A stretch of DNA of 64,000 nucleotides from Holosporaceae bacterium 'Namur'. GTDB lineage: Bacteria > Pseudomonadota > Alphaproteobacteria > Rickettsiales > Midichloriaceae. The translations under genes were made by a program, and so were the position numbers. This document shows positions 25,534 through 34,698 of this stretch, one piece after another (within the stretch, counting starts at the first letter, position 1; each line of letters starts with the position of its first letter). The notes under the pieces are model-generated. The model saw only the letters and a list, made by a program, of their open reading frames with translations. It did no database searches and was not told the DNA's origin. The DNA is taken from the NCBI GenBank assembly GCA_014116815.1, contig JACGYV010000007.1:1-64000 (forward strand), given 5' to 3'.

Positions 25534-25863
25534 ATGGCATACGTAGTTACGGAGAACTGTATAAAATGCAAATTTACGGATTGTGCCGAAGTATGCCCTG
25601 TTGATTGCTTTTATGAAGGTGAAAACATGCTGGTTATTAATCCTGATGAATGCATCGATTGCGGGGTATGCGAGCCTGAGTGCCCGGCGGAAGCGATAAA
25701 ACCCGAGTCGGAAGATTTAATGCCGTGGATGGAAATTAATAAGAAATTTTCCGTCCAATGGCCTAACATTACCGAAAAGCATCCTCATGCACCGGATGCC
25801 GAGCAGTTTAACGGAGAAGAGGGTAAATATGAAAAATACTTTTCCGAAAAACCGGGCGGATAG
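25534..25863 (+). CDS. fdxA: 7Fe ferredoxin (FdxA type)
   Basis: A 109-residue soluble electron carrier with one [3Fe-4S] and one [4Fe-4S] cluster. The N-terminus [20 protein letters not shown] and [13 protein letters not shown] give the 3Fe site, and [16 protein letters not shown] the 4Fe site. The acidic C-terminal extension ([17 protein letters not shown]) is typical of proteobacterial FdxA. A GAGAA box lies just before the ATG. In Rickettsiales such ferredoxins may serve iron-sulfur cluster assembly or reductive steps; the partner is not evident here. Confidence 0.93.
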   Translation: MAYVVTENCIKCKFTDCAEVCPVDCFYEGENMLVINPDECIDCGVCEPECPAEAIKPESEDLMPWMEINKKFSVQWPNITEKHPHAPDAEQFNGEEGKYEKYFSEKPGG

Positions 25864-26012
25864 AAGTCATAAATCATACATTTCATAAAATGTTTTTTAT
25901 AATATAGTGAAGAAAGATAAAAATCAGGTTGTGTATATCCTAATTAAGCTTGCAAATTAAGTTTGGAGTTTTATAACTTGCATAATAAAATATTCATTGA
26001 AATGTTAAATAT

Positions 26013-28313
26013 ATGTCAGCCAAAAATGATAATGATTATAAGGTTAGTATTTATAACGAAGCCTTGAAATTCCATGCTGAGGGCAAAAAAGGGAAATTAG
26101 GAATAGATCCTTTAAAGCCGCTTACTAATCAAAGGGATTTATCATTAGCATATTCACCGGGTGTGGCCGCGCCTTGCCTTGAAATTCATAATGATCCTGC
26201 TAAAGTTTTTGAATATACTTCAAAAGGTAATTTTGTTGCAGTTATTTCTAACGGAACCGCTGTTTTAGGCTTAGGTAATCTCGGTGCGCTTGCTTCTAAA
26301 CCGGTAATGGAAGGAAAGGCGGTATTGTTTAAAAGATTTGCTGATATTGATGCTATTGATTTGGAAGTGTCTACGGAAGATCCCGAGGAATTCATTAATT
26401 CAATTAAATATTTAGGCGCAAGTTGGGGAGGGATTAATTTAGAAGATATTAAAGCCCCGGAATGTTTTATCATTGAAAGCAAACTTAAAGAATTAATGGA
26501 TATTCCCGTATTCCATGACGATCAACACGGTACTGCGATTATTACAGCTGCAGGCTTAATAAACGCAGCTCACCTTACGGGTAGAGAATTTAAAGACTTA
26601 AAGGTAGTAGTAAACGGTGCGGGTTCGGCAGGTATTGCTTGTATCGAATTGTTAAAAAATATGGGATTACCGCATGAAAATGCTATCTTATGTGATACGT
26701 CGGGAGTAATCTATGAGGGCAGAACTAACGGGATGAACCAATGGAAAGCTGCCCATGCGGTCGATACTCCGCATAGAACTTTAGCCGAAGCTATGGTCGG
26801 GGCGGATGTATTTTTAGGCTTGTCGGCTAAAGGGGCTTTAACTAAAGAGATGGTTAGAGTAATGGCGGAAAATCCTATTATATTTGCAATGGCGAATCCT
26901 GACCCGGAAATTACCCCTGAGGAGGTAAGAGAAGTTAGGAGCGACGCTATTGTTGCAACAGGAAGATCCGACTATGATAACCAAGTGAATAACGTAATGG
27001 GCTTCCCTTACATATTTAGAGGTGCGCTTGACGTTCAGGCTACAACCATTAATGATGAGATGAAAATAGCTGCTGCTAAAGCAATTGCAATGCTCGCCAG
27101 GGAAGAGGTGCCCGCAGAGGTTTCAGCAGCTTATGGAGGCAAGAAGTTAAAGTACGGAGCAAGTTATATAATCCCGGTTCCGTTTGATTCCAGGCTTATT
27201 CATGTAGTTTCGATGGCAGTCGCCGAAGCCGCAATACGAACAGGTGTTGCGCGTAAACCGATAGAAGATTTTTACGCATATAAAAATCAATTGGCTGCAA
27301 GGCTCAACCCTTCAATTAATATGATGAACTTCTTCTTTGAGCGCTTAAGAGCAAGCCCTAAAACTATTTTATTTACGGAAGGCGATGAAGAAGCGATGAT
27401 TAGGGCTGCAATAGAGTGGCGCAATTTAGGTTACGGAAAGGCTGTTTTAGTCGGTTATGAAGAGGCGATTAATCACACCTTAAGTAAGCTTGAAGTCGGA
27501 AGTTTAAGTGATATAGAAATTATCAGCGCCGTTCATCACCCCGACTATGAAAAATTAGTAGATCACCTGTACGGTAAGTTGCAAAGAAAAGGTTACCTAT
27601 ATAAAGACTGTGAGAATTTACTAAGAAGAGAGCGAAACGTTTTCGCCTCACTTTTGGTGGAGCTCGGTTATTATGACGGGATGGTGACGGGGTTGATTAA
27701 GAGTTACTTATCTTGCGTTGATGACATCACTAAAGCAGTTGAAGTTAAGCAGGGAAATTTATTGTTCGGACTTTCCATAATGATTGCGAAAAACCGAACC
27801 ATTTTTATTGCAGATACTACCATTAATGAAATCCCGGATTCCGACGAGTTAGCCGAAATTGCCATACATGCGGCGGAAGAGGCAAGGTCTATGGGGCACG
27901 ATCCGAGAGTTGCATTTATTTCCTTCTCGAATTTCGGGAACCCTATGCGCGAAAAAGCTCAAAGAATAAGAGATGCCGTTACCTTACTTGATAAGCGCAA
28001 TGTTGATTTTGAATATGACGGAGAAATGCAGGCAAGTGTTGCATTAAATGCCGAGCTATTAAAATTGTATCCGTTTTGCAGGTTATCTCAACCGGCTAAT
28101 ATTTTAATAATGCCGGCGCTTCACAGTGCTAATATTGCTTCAAAATTACTGCAAGAATTGGGGGGTGGTAAGCTAATCGGCCCTGTTCTTTGCGGAATTA
28201 AGAAATCAATTCAAATTGTGCAAATGGGTTCAACTGAATCAGATGTTTTAAATATGGCGGCAATGGCAGCTTACCGCAATTCCGGTTTTGCGGATAAGCA
28301 GATAGTTAGGTAA
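26013..28313 (+). CDS. maeB: NADP-dependent malic enzyme with phosphotransacetylase-like domain
   Basis: MaeB decarboxylates malate to pyruvate, making NADPH. The 766-residue length is that of the MaeB fusion. The N-terminal malic domain has SLAYSPGVAAPCLEI, GNFVAVISNGTAVLGLGNLGA and FHDDQHGTAIITAAG (metal and substrate sites). A Rossmann domain follows (VVVNGAGSAGIACIELL). After about residue 430 comes the phosphotransacetylase-like regulatory domain (TILFTEGDEEAMIRAA, DGMVTGLIKSY). The PTA domain is usually regulatory and not catalytic. It is a single-gene unit with a 149-bp leader. Confidence 0.95.
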   Translation: MSAKNDNDYKVSIYNEALKFHAEGKKGKLGIDPLKPLTNQRDLSLAYSPGVAAPCLEIHNDPAKVFEYTSKGNFVAVISNGTAVLGLGNLGALASKPVMEGKAVLFKRFADIDAIDLEVSTEDPEEFINSIKYLGASWGGINLEDIKAPECFIIESKLKELMDIPVFHDDQHGTAIITAAGLINAAHLTGREFKDLKVVVNGAGSAGIACIELLKNMGLPHENAILCDTSGVIYEGRTNGMNQWKAAHAVDTPHRTLAEAMVGADVFLGLSAKGALTKEMVRVMAENPIIFAMANPDPEITPEEVREVRSDAIVATGRSDYDNQVNNVMGFPYIFRGALDVQATTINDEMKIAAAKAIAMLAREEVPAEVSAAYGGKKLKYGASYIIPVPFDSRLIHVVSMAVAEAAIRTGVARKPIEDFYAYKNQLAARLNPSINMMNFFFERLRASPKTILFTEGDEEAMIRAAIEWRNLGYGKAVLVGYEEAINHTLSKLEVGSLSDIEIISAVHHPDYEKLVDHLYGKLQRKGYLYKDCENLLRRERNVFASLLVELGYYDGMVTGLIKSYLSCVDDITKAVEVKQGNLLFGLSIMIAKNRTIFIADTTINEIPDSDELAEIAIHAAEEARSMGHDPRVAFISFSNFGNPMREKAQRIRDAVTLLDKRNVDFEYDGEMQASVALNAELLKLYPFCRLSQPANILIMPALHSANIASKLLQELGGGKLIGPVLCGIKKSIQIVQMGSTESDVLNMAAMAAYRNSGFADKQIVR

Positions 28314-28448
28314 TCAAGATTATTATAGCAAAGTATTTTGAGAAAAAGAATGAAATATAGCTTAAGATTTTGTATTCTATCTGGTTTTTAAAGTATTTCG
28401 CTATAGCTCAAGGTATTATCTCCCGGTCTTTAGTTAACTGCCTGCTCT

Positions 28449-29330
28449 TTATTTCAGTTTATCAATTTCTTCATATCGGAGCCCGGTAATTTTCATTATT
28501 TCTTCTAAAGGTAGTCCGTGTTGTAACATCTTTTTAGCTATAAATACTTTTTCTTCTATCCTACCCTCAGCTATTCCTTTCTCCCTACCCTCAGCCATAG
28601 CTTCTTCCTTAACCTGTGCTTCTCTTGCAATAGCATCAAGGTTAGCTTTAGTTACCTGCTCATATGCGTTTAATTCCTGGTCACTCCAGTGATGACTCAG
28701 TAATACATCGTAAGCTTTGCTGATCACATTATCACTGCTGCCGATCAGCTTTTCTATATTATCGGGGTTCTTGCTATGCTTGAAGAAATAACACCATTTT
28801 TCTTCGTAGCTCTCTAAATCTTCTACCCTCTCTTTTTTAAACTTAGGTAACTCTATAAAGGTAAACGAAAAATCCTTCAGGTCATTCTCATAACTTACTT
28901 TATCCAATATCACATGCTCAGACTTATATCCTTCTTTATCCGGAAACATTACAAAGTCTACTATTGCCAAGAATATTACTTCTTTTAAATTCCCATACTC
29001 TTCACCGCTATTCATTTGGTTGCTGTAAGCTTTTGCTGCATAATACTGCGCTCTCTTCTCGAATCCTCTGACTTTCGCAACCTGCATTTCTACTATGTAT
29101 TGCACACCTGATTCATCAGTACATAGTACGTCTATTATACTTTGCTTCTTTACCGCTATCTCAGGTGCCTGTACGGAATTTAAAAAGCTTACTTCCCTGA
29201 TTATCTCCTTTCCGGTTTTACCTAATATATCATTTAGAAAATGAATCAGGATATCTTTATTCTTTTCACTGCCGAATATCTTCTTAAATGCTATATCATT
29301 CTTCGGATCTAAATACCTTACAAACGGCAT
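28449..29330 (-). CDS. Rpn-family PD-(D/E)XK nuclease / putative transposase
   Basis: This 293-residue protein starts FVRYLDPKNDIAFKKIFGSE, the conserved opening of Rpn (PDDEXK_2, formerly transposase_31) proteins. It contains DVLCTDESGVQYIVEMQV at about 67-84, the D...ExQ nuclease core. The C-terminal EEAMAEGREKGIAEGRIEEK repeat precedes a short helical tail ending EEIMKITGLRYEEIDKL. Rpn proteins are multi-copy in many Rickettsiales and promote RecA-independent recombination in E. coli. No flanking inverted repeats were found, so mobility is not shown. Confidence 0.9.
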   Translation of the reverse strand: MPFVRYLDPKNDIAFKKIFGSEKNKDILIHFLNDILGKTGKEIIREVSFLNSVQAPEIAVKKQSIIDVLCTDESGVQYIVEMQVAKVRGFEKRAQYYAAKAYSNQMNSGEEYGNLKEVIFLAIVDFVMFPDKEGYKSEHVILDKVSYENDLKDFSFTFIELPKFKKERVEDLESYEEKWCYFFKHSKNPDNIEKLIGSSDNVISKAYDVLLSHHWSDQELNAYEQVTKANLDAIAREAQVKEEAMAEGREKGIAEGRIEEKVFIAKKMLQHGLPLEEIMKITGLRYEEIDKLK

Positions 29331-29591
29331 GTCTAACCTCTCTCTTCCTATTTTTACCTATTTTATCTTAAACTACGGCTAAAGTCACCGGATATTGCTT
29401 ATTTAAAGTAAGAGATTGCTTTTTATAGTGGTTAGATTGAGTTTCGAATAATACAATAAGACAGCGAATTGAAAGGTGTAAAATTATATACAAGTATTTA
29501 AATTTTCCGAACATGTAATGAACTTTTCAATTGAAGATAAAGCGTAATTACTTTAGGTTCCGAGTAAATTAAGCTTTATAGGATACCGGAT
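29331..29591. other. Intergenic spacer between divergent genes
   Basis: These 261 bp hold promoters for the divergent Rpn and M16 peptidase genes. An AGGAT box at 29579-29583 serves the M16 start. No RNA gene or repeat was recognised. Confidence 0.4.
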
Positions 29592-30863
29592 ATGAATGAT
29601 GAACGCAACTTTTGTACTTTAGAAAACGGCATGATGGTGGCATTTGACCAAATGAAAGAGGTGGAAACGGTTGCGATAAGCGTATTAATGAAAACGGGTA
29701 GTAAATTTGAAAAAAAAGAACAGTCCGGAATTTCGCACTTTTTGGAGCACATGGCATTTAAAGGAACCAATACCAGAACTGCTAAGCAGATAGCCGAAGA
29801 GTTTGATATGATAGGCGGATATTTCAATGCTTACACTTCAAGAGAGAAAACGGTTTACTATGCTAAGGTGCTGAAAGATGACATTGATACTGCGGTTGAT
29901 ATCCTCTCCGATATTCTACAAAACTCTTCTTTTTCAGTCGAAGAAATTGATAAGGAGAGAAAAGTAGTACTACAGGAAATGGCACAGACTAAGGATACCC
30001 CTGATGATATCATATTTGATAATTTTCAGGAAGCTGCTTTCCCGGATCAACCGCTCGGAAGATCAATTTTGGGGGAAGAAGAAATAATTAAAAGTTTAAG
30101 CAGGGATCAAATAATAGAATATGTTAATTCAAGATACGGATTTAATAATGTAATAGTTTCGGCAGCAGGTAATTTTGATGTTGGTGATTATAATAATTTG
30201 ATTAAATCCAAGTTTAATTTACTCCCCGGTAAATCAGAAAACTTAGAGATTAAAAGTGATTATCGAGGCGGTGAATCAAGGATAAATAAGGACTTGGAGC
30301 AAGTACATTTTGTGCTTGGTTTTGAAGGAGTCTCTTACTATGATGATGATTATTATACTCAGCAAGCCCTCTCCATAATCGCCGGAGGGGGAATGTCCTC
30401 CAGATTGTTTCAAGAGGTTAGAGAAAATAGAGGGTTAGCTTATTCTATTTCCGCTTTCGGCAGTAATTATGCGGATAACGGAATTTTCGGTATCTATTCT
30501 TCAAGCAGTGATTATAATATAAATGAATTAGTCGATGTAGTAATTGCAGAGCTTCATAAAATGCTTGATAGCATTACTGAAGAAGAAGTGAAGCGTGCTA
30601 AAGCGCAAGTGAGAGCAGGATTATTAATGTCCAGAGAAAACCCGGTGTCAAGAGCTGAAAAATTTGCCTCCAATCTATCAATTTATGGCCGCTATGTCCC
30701 TATTACCGAGGTGATTGATAAGGTTAATGCTATAGATCCGAGCAAGGTTCAGAAGTATTTAAGAAGAATTTTATCAAATAATAAGCAGCCTACCATTTCT
30801 TCTATTGGCAAGATAGATAAACTATATCAATATGATACTATAAAAAATAAATTAAAAGTTTAA
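29592..30863 (+). CDS. M16-family zinc peptidase (mitochondrial processing peptidase-like)
   Basis: The 423-residue protein has the inverted zinc motif HxxEH (SHFLEHMAFKG; H49, E52, H53) and the third ligand E129 76 residues after the second His, as expected. ENRGLAYSISAF near residue 280 is the family's R/Y substrate-binding block. The closest known relatives are the single-subunit alphaproteobacterial and rickettsial processing peptidases related to beta-MPP. It cleaves short helical peptides or presequence-like segments; a signal-peptide-free N-terminus suggests a cytoplasmic location. It is followed 1 bp later by the quinone reductase gene, so they are probably co-transcribed. Confidence 0.92.
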   Translation: MNDERNFCTLENGMMVAFDQMKEVETVAISVLMKTGSKFEKKEQSGISHFLEHMAFKGTNTRTAKQIAEEFDMIGGYFNAYTSREKTVYYAKVLKDDIDTAVDILSDILQNSSFSVEEIDKERKVVLQEMAQTKDTPDDIIFDNFQEAAFPDQPLGRSILGEEEIIKSLSRDQIIEYVNSRYGFNNVIVSAAGNFDVGDYNNLIKSKFNLLPGKSENLEIKSDYRGGESRINKDLEQVHFVLGFEGVSYYDDDYYTQQALSIIAGGGMSSRLFQEVRENRGLAYSISAFGSNYADNGIFGIYSSSSDYNINELVDVVIAELHKMLDSITEEEVKRAKAQVRAGLLMSRENPVSRAEKFASNLSIYGRYVPITEVIDKVNAIDPSKVQKYLRRILSNNKQPTISSIGKIDKLYQYDTIKNKLKV

Positions 30864-30864
30864 A

Positions 30865-31830
30865 ATGGGTAAGTTCGTTTATTTTGATCAAGTTGGTACA
30901 CCTGAGGTTTTAAAGATAGGAGAAAGGGAAGAAGGTGAGCCTTTAGATAATGAAGTTTTACTGAAGCATACTGCAATCGGGGTAAACTTTATTGATGTGC
31001 AGACAAGGCGAGGGAGCTATAATTCTACTGATCCTATTTGCGGAATAGAAGCCTGCGGAGTAATAAAAAAGCTAGGTAAAAAGGTAGAGGGTTTTGAGAT
31101 TGGGCAAAGAGTTGCATACGCTACCGTAAAAAGCGGTGCATATTCAGAGTTTAGATGCATTGATTCCAAATATTTAGTTGCCGTTCCCGATCATATTAGC
31201 GATGAAACAATTGCTGCTTCTCTTGTTAAAGGATTAACAGCACATTACCTTATTCGTAGGGTGTTTTTGGTAAGGGAGGGGGTAGCCGTTTTGATCCATA
31301 GTGCGGCAGGAGGCGTCGGGCAAATTTTATCAGCATGGTGCAGGCACTTGGGAGCATTAGTGATCGGCAGTGTAGGCTCAGAAGAAAAAAAACAGATTGC
31401 ACTTAAAAGTTGCCACTATGTTGTAAATCATAAGACAGCGGATTGGGAAAAAGAAGTAGTAAAATTTACTAAAAATATAGGTGTTAATGCAGTTTATGAT
31501 GCGATAGGGAAAGATACATTTTATAAATCGTTAGATTGCTTAATGACCGGTGGAATTATGGTTTATTACGGGCATGCAAGCGGGCTTGTGGAGCCGCTTG
31601 ATTTAGAACTGTTAAAGAAAAAGTCATTATTTTTAACCTGTCCGACATTATTCGATTATAAAGCAAATAAAATGGAGCTGATTTTAAGTGCCGAAGAAGT
31701 ATTTGAAATGATAACAAGTAAAGTTTTAAACATCAATATAGCTGCCAAATTCCCGCTATCACAAGCGGCAGAAGCGCATAAATTACTGGAATCAGGCGCT
31801 TCCAGCGGTTCAATTATTTTAATTCCTTAG
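30865..31830 (+). CDS. Zinc-independent NADPH:quinone reductase (MDR family)
   Basis: A 321-residue medium-chain dehydrogenase/reductase. N-terminal GroES-like domain: GVNFIDVQTRRGSY, then GIEACGVIKKLGKKVEGFEIGQRV. The Rossmann nucleotide site is VLIHSAAGGVGQILSAWCRH around residue 150, with no zinc-ligand cysteine pattern, so it is the quinone oxidoreductase type (Qor). It reduces quinones or related carbonyls with NADPH. It is the middle gene of M16 peptidase, qor and PAS protein, all tightly spaced (1-3 bp), so one transcript is likely. Confidence 0.88.
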   Translation: MGKFVYFDQVGTPEVLKIGEREEGEPLDNEVLLKHTAIGVNFIDVQTRRGSYNSTDPICGIEACGVIKKLGKKVEGFEIGQRVAYATVKSGAYSEFRCIDSKYLVAVPDHISDETIAASLVKGLTAHYLIRRVFLVREGVAVLIHSAAGGVGQILSAWCRHLGALVIGSVGSEEKKQIALKSCHYVVNHKTADWEKEVVKFTKNIGVNAVYDAIGKDTFYKSLDCLMTGGIMVYYGHASGLVEPLDLELLKKKSLFLTCPTLFDYKANKMELILSAEEVFEMITSKVLNINIAAKFPLSQAAEAHKLLESGASSGSIILIP

Positions 31831-31833
31831 TAT

Positions 31834-33489
31834 ATGTCGCTTATTAACGGTTATAAAAAATTCAGAAAAGGTGTGCTAATATTTCTCGTGCTGGTAGAGA
31901 TAGTGCTTTCAGCATTTATCTACCTTGAATCAACCGCATATTTCGGTGTTTATGATATAATAGAAATATCAATTACGTTTGCACTGATTTTTTATGTATT
32001 CATGCTTTCAAATGACCTTGAAGACTATGAAAATAAAGAAATTAAAGAAGGGTATATAGCTAAAATTTCCCCAAGCGCGCTAATTTATATTAATAGGGAA
32101 GGAAGTTTGGAAATTTTAAACGGAAGTTACAGTTCTTTAGGTATGCCTACAAATATGAATGCTAAGTCATTCAAAGCATTGTTTTCGCTTAAAGAATGGG
32201 AAAAGATTGAAAATATAGTAACTAAATCCACTCCAAAGAAACAAAAAACCTCCGGGTTTATTTCATTTTTAGATAATACCGGACAACTTAAGTATTTATA
32301 TTATGTAGCGCAAGTAGCAAAACGTTATAAACTTGAGGGGCTATTGGTGTGGCTCTTTGATGTTTCCGAAACTAAATCTCAAGAATTAAATTTAACTCAA
32401 CTGTTTCATAAATACAGAGTAATGAGCTATGAATTGGATTTGCTGATTAATAGTTTACCTATTCCTACCTGGAAAAGAGGAGTTGACGGGAAAATTATTT
32501 TTTGTAATCAGGCATATAAGGATTTAATACAAAAAATGGGGTATAATGATTTTTCCGGAAATATACCGGAATTTAATAATTTTTTTCATGAAGGAGTAAG
32601 TAAAGATGAGTCAGAAGAAGTAAGTATAAAAAAAGTATTTATTATTGATAATCAACCGGTAATTTTACGAATAAATGAAGTCAAGGTATCAGGCGAAGGA
32701 AGTATAGGTTATTGTAATTTTATAAATGAAATGGAGCAACTTGAGAAGAAAGTTATTGCTTTAAATAATACTTTGGAAAGTTTATTGAAAATTGATGCTA
32801 ATGCACTACTGATAATAAATAATTTGGGGAATGTAGCTTTCTATAACCAAGCTTTTATTACCTTATTTAATTTAGAGCAGAATAGTATTTCCTCTAATCT
32901 TAGCTTTTCATCACTCATAGATAAAATGAGGGAGAAAGGTAAGCTTCCTGAAGTAAAAAATTATAAAGAATTTAAATGGCAGCAGATGAAGTATATAACG
33001 GAGCAAACTGAATCCGAATTTTTCTTTATGTATCTGCCCGACGGAAAAACTTTAAAAGTATCGGTGATTCCGGTGCAAGGAGGGGATACTGTTTTCCGCT
33101 ATGAGAATATAATAGAGCAGCTTGCGATGGGAAGAGTTTATAATGAACATATAAATGTACTTAAGACATTAGTTGCGGCATATGATTACGCCACAGCTAT
33201 TTTAGGGCATAACGGAAAGTTGCTTATATGCAATGATAAGTTTATTAAGCTATTTGATTTTGCGGATTCTCCAGAACAAATGCACTTTATGGATATGATG
33301 CTCGCCCAAGAAAAAGCTTTTCAATCAGTTGATTCCTATCAAAATTATAAAAATGCTTTAACGGGCGCACTCGATCAAAGAAGTAATATTTCAATAGCTT
33401 TGCAATTTAAGGATAAGCAAAAAATAGAAGCAAAAATTGAACCCTTGCCTGATAACAGCATTATGATTAAATATATAAATGCAGCTTAA
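31834..33489 (+). CDS. Membrane-anchored PAS-repeat protein without kinase domain
   Basis: Two hydrophobic helices occur at about residues 13-31 and 38-58 (VLIFLVLVEIVLSAFIYLE, IIEISITFALIFYVFML). They are followed by at least three PAS-like segments: about 70-175 (SALIYINREGSLEILNG), 200-300 (PIPTWKRGVDGKIIFCNQAY), 320-430 (ALLIINNLGNVAFYNQAF), and a fourth near 450 (ATAILGHNGKLLICNDKF). The arrangement resembles DivL/PleC-type alphaproteobacterial sensor kinases. The protein stops right after the last PAS, however, with no HisKA or HATPase domain and no such remnant before the next, opposite gene. It may signal through a partner. Confidence 0.75.
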   Translation: MSLINGYKKFRKGVLIFLVLVEIVLSAFIYLESTAYFGVYDIIEISITFALIFYVFMLSNDLEDYENKEIKEGYIAKISPSALIYINREGSLEILNGSYSSLGMPTNMNAKSFKALFSLKEWEKIENIVTKSTPKKQKTSGFISFLDNTGQLKYLYYVAQVAKRYKLEGLLVWLFDVSETKSQELNLTQLFHKYRVMSYELDLLINSLPIPTWKRGVDGKIIFCNQAYKDLIQKMGYNDFSGNIPEFNNFFHEGVSKDESEEVSIKKVFIIDNQPVILRINEVKVSGEGSIGYCNFINEMEQLEKKVIALNNTLESLLKIDANALLIINNLGNVAFYNQAFITLFNLEQNSISSNLSFSSLIDKMREKGKLPEVKNYKEFKWQQMKYITEQTESEFFFMYLPDGKTLKVSVIPVQGGDTVFRYENIIEQLAMGRVYNEHINVLKTLVAAYDYATAILGHNGKLLICNDKFIKLFDFADSPEQMHFMDMMLAQEKAFQSVDSYQNYKNALTGALDQRSNISIALQFKDKQKIEAKIEPLPDNSIMIKYINAA

Positions 33490-33600
33490 AAAAATAGTTG
33501 AAAGGCTCTTAAAAATTTAAAATACCTTATTGAGTTTTTTTTAAATCTTCGGCTCTTTCCTGCTAAAGTAAAGAACCGGTGTTAATACTGTTAAACTGTC

Positions 33601-34032
33601 TTATCTTTTATTATATTGTTTGGTATGGTGAGGTCTACGCATATGTTGCTTAGTTTTTATTGAAGCAAGAACTGCGCATGATAAAAATGCAAACCCGGAA
33701 AAGCAAGTGACTGCGGCAATATAAGTATTATTTTCTTCGCCGGCAAGTAGTATAGTTGCATAAATGATTGTAACGGCAAGCACCAATCCGAACAATTGAC
33801 CTATCTTCGCAGTGCTGGTCATTGCGCGTAAATATTTGTTTTCCCAATCATGCCGATGTTTTTGCTCTTGTTTTATGATATCTGCAAGCTTATTAGCTAA
33901 TCCGGGAGAAATCTCATCATAACTTTCAAGTAGTGCAGGAGAAGGAAGCGCTAAGCCTCTGGATTGATCCGAATAGTTATCTCTGTTGTTGTATCTGTAT
34001 CTTGGTTTATTATCTCTTCTGTTGTCTTTCAT
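33601..34032 (-). CDS. DUF2335 predicted membrane protein
   Basis: This 143-residue protein has a basic, Asn/Arg-rich N-terminus and then LALPSPALLESYDEISPGLANKLADIIKQEQKHRHDWE, read here in pieces as the DUF2335 signature (P-x-x-x-L-x-x-Y-x-x-I-x-P-G). Two hydrophobic helices follow (GLVLAVTIIYATILLAG and VTCFSGFAFLSCAVLA) before a basic tail. DUF2335 proteins are small two-span membrane proteins often seen in accessory DNA; the role is unknown. The start lies 23 bp inside the preceding 70-residue ORF, suggesting coupling. Confidence 0.75.
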   Translation of the reverse strand: MKDNRRDNKPRYRYNNRDNYSDQSRGLALPSPALLESYDEISPGLANKLADIIKQEQKHRHDWENKYLRAMTSTAKIGQLFGLVLAVTIIYATILLAGEENNTYIAAVTCFSGFAFLSCAVLASIKTKQHMRRPHHTKQYNKR

Positions 34033-34222
34033 GGCTACCTTTTACTTTTTCTAAAATACGATTTATATCTTTTGCTACCATTCCCGTATCCCTGGCAATA
34101 TGCCTGCTTACATCATAATCACTTATAATTAATCTGTGTTTAAACTTTAAGAAGCAACTTGAGGTTATTCCCTCAATTAAATGCCAAAATAACTTTGCCG
34201 GGCTAATATGGTGTTTTTTCAT
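34010..34222 (-). CDS. Small hypothetical protein coupled to DUF2335 gene
   Basis: A 70-residue basic protein (MKKHHISPAKLFWHLIEG and ending ILEKVKGSHERQQKR). The segment SDYDVSRHIARDTGMVAKDIN looks like a short helix-turn-helix, but I cannot assign a family. The 23-bp overlap with the DUF2335 start makes a two-gene unit likely; such pairs in accessory DNA sometimes encode a small regulator plus a membrane protein. There is no strong Shine-Dalgarno before the ATG. Confidence 0.4.
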   Translation of the reverse strand: MKKHHISPAKLFWHLIEGITSSCFLKFKHRLIISDYDVSRHIARDTGMVAKDINRILEKVKGSHERQQKR

Positions 34223-34371
34223 TTTTACTAAAATATAAAATCTTCCCTAATTACAACAGATAATAAACGTTTTATCAATAAAATTATATAGAGAATTTAC
34301 ACACTTATTAAATATTCGGTAAAAATAGCTTTACACATGACAAGATTAATTTATATAAAAAATAATTGCAT

Positions 34372-34448
34372 GTTCCCGTAGCTCAGCAGGATAGAGCGTT
34401 GGATTCCTAATCCAAAGGTCACAGGTTCGAATCCCGTCGGGAACGCCA
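34372..34448 (+). tRNA. tRNA-Arg (CCT)
   Basis: A 77-nt cloverleaf with acceptor GTTCCCG/CGGGAAC, anticodon stem TTGGA/TCCAA with loop TTCCTAA (anticodon CCT, reading AGG), T-loop GGTTCGAATCC, discriminator G and an encoded CCA at 34446-34448. Confidence 0.95.
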
Positions 34449-34452
34449 GCAA

Positions 34453-34486
34453 AATTAAGCATAGTATAAATTAAGGTTGCTTAATT
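34453..34486 (+). terminator. Hairpin after tRNA-Arg
   Basis: AATTAAGCA (34453-34461) pairs perfectly with TGCTTAATT (34478-34486). A short T-run appears 9 nt later, at 34495-34499. Its position just after the tRNA suggests a transcript end or processing signal; the AT-rich stem is weak. Confidence 0.35.
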
Positions 34487-34698
34487 ATGCCGGGTTTTTA
34501 CATAACACTTATCACCGGATTATCGATTAAATAGGATGTATATACTCTGGATATAAGAAGTTTATAATATACGACGCTCAAAAAAAACTTTTTTTATAAC
34601 AAAAGAACACTATACTATTAATTAATAGGTAAAAATAACTGCCGAAATAATTAGTAAATACTGATATGTTAATTTTATCAGGTTTTGAGGTGTTCAGT

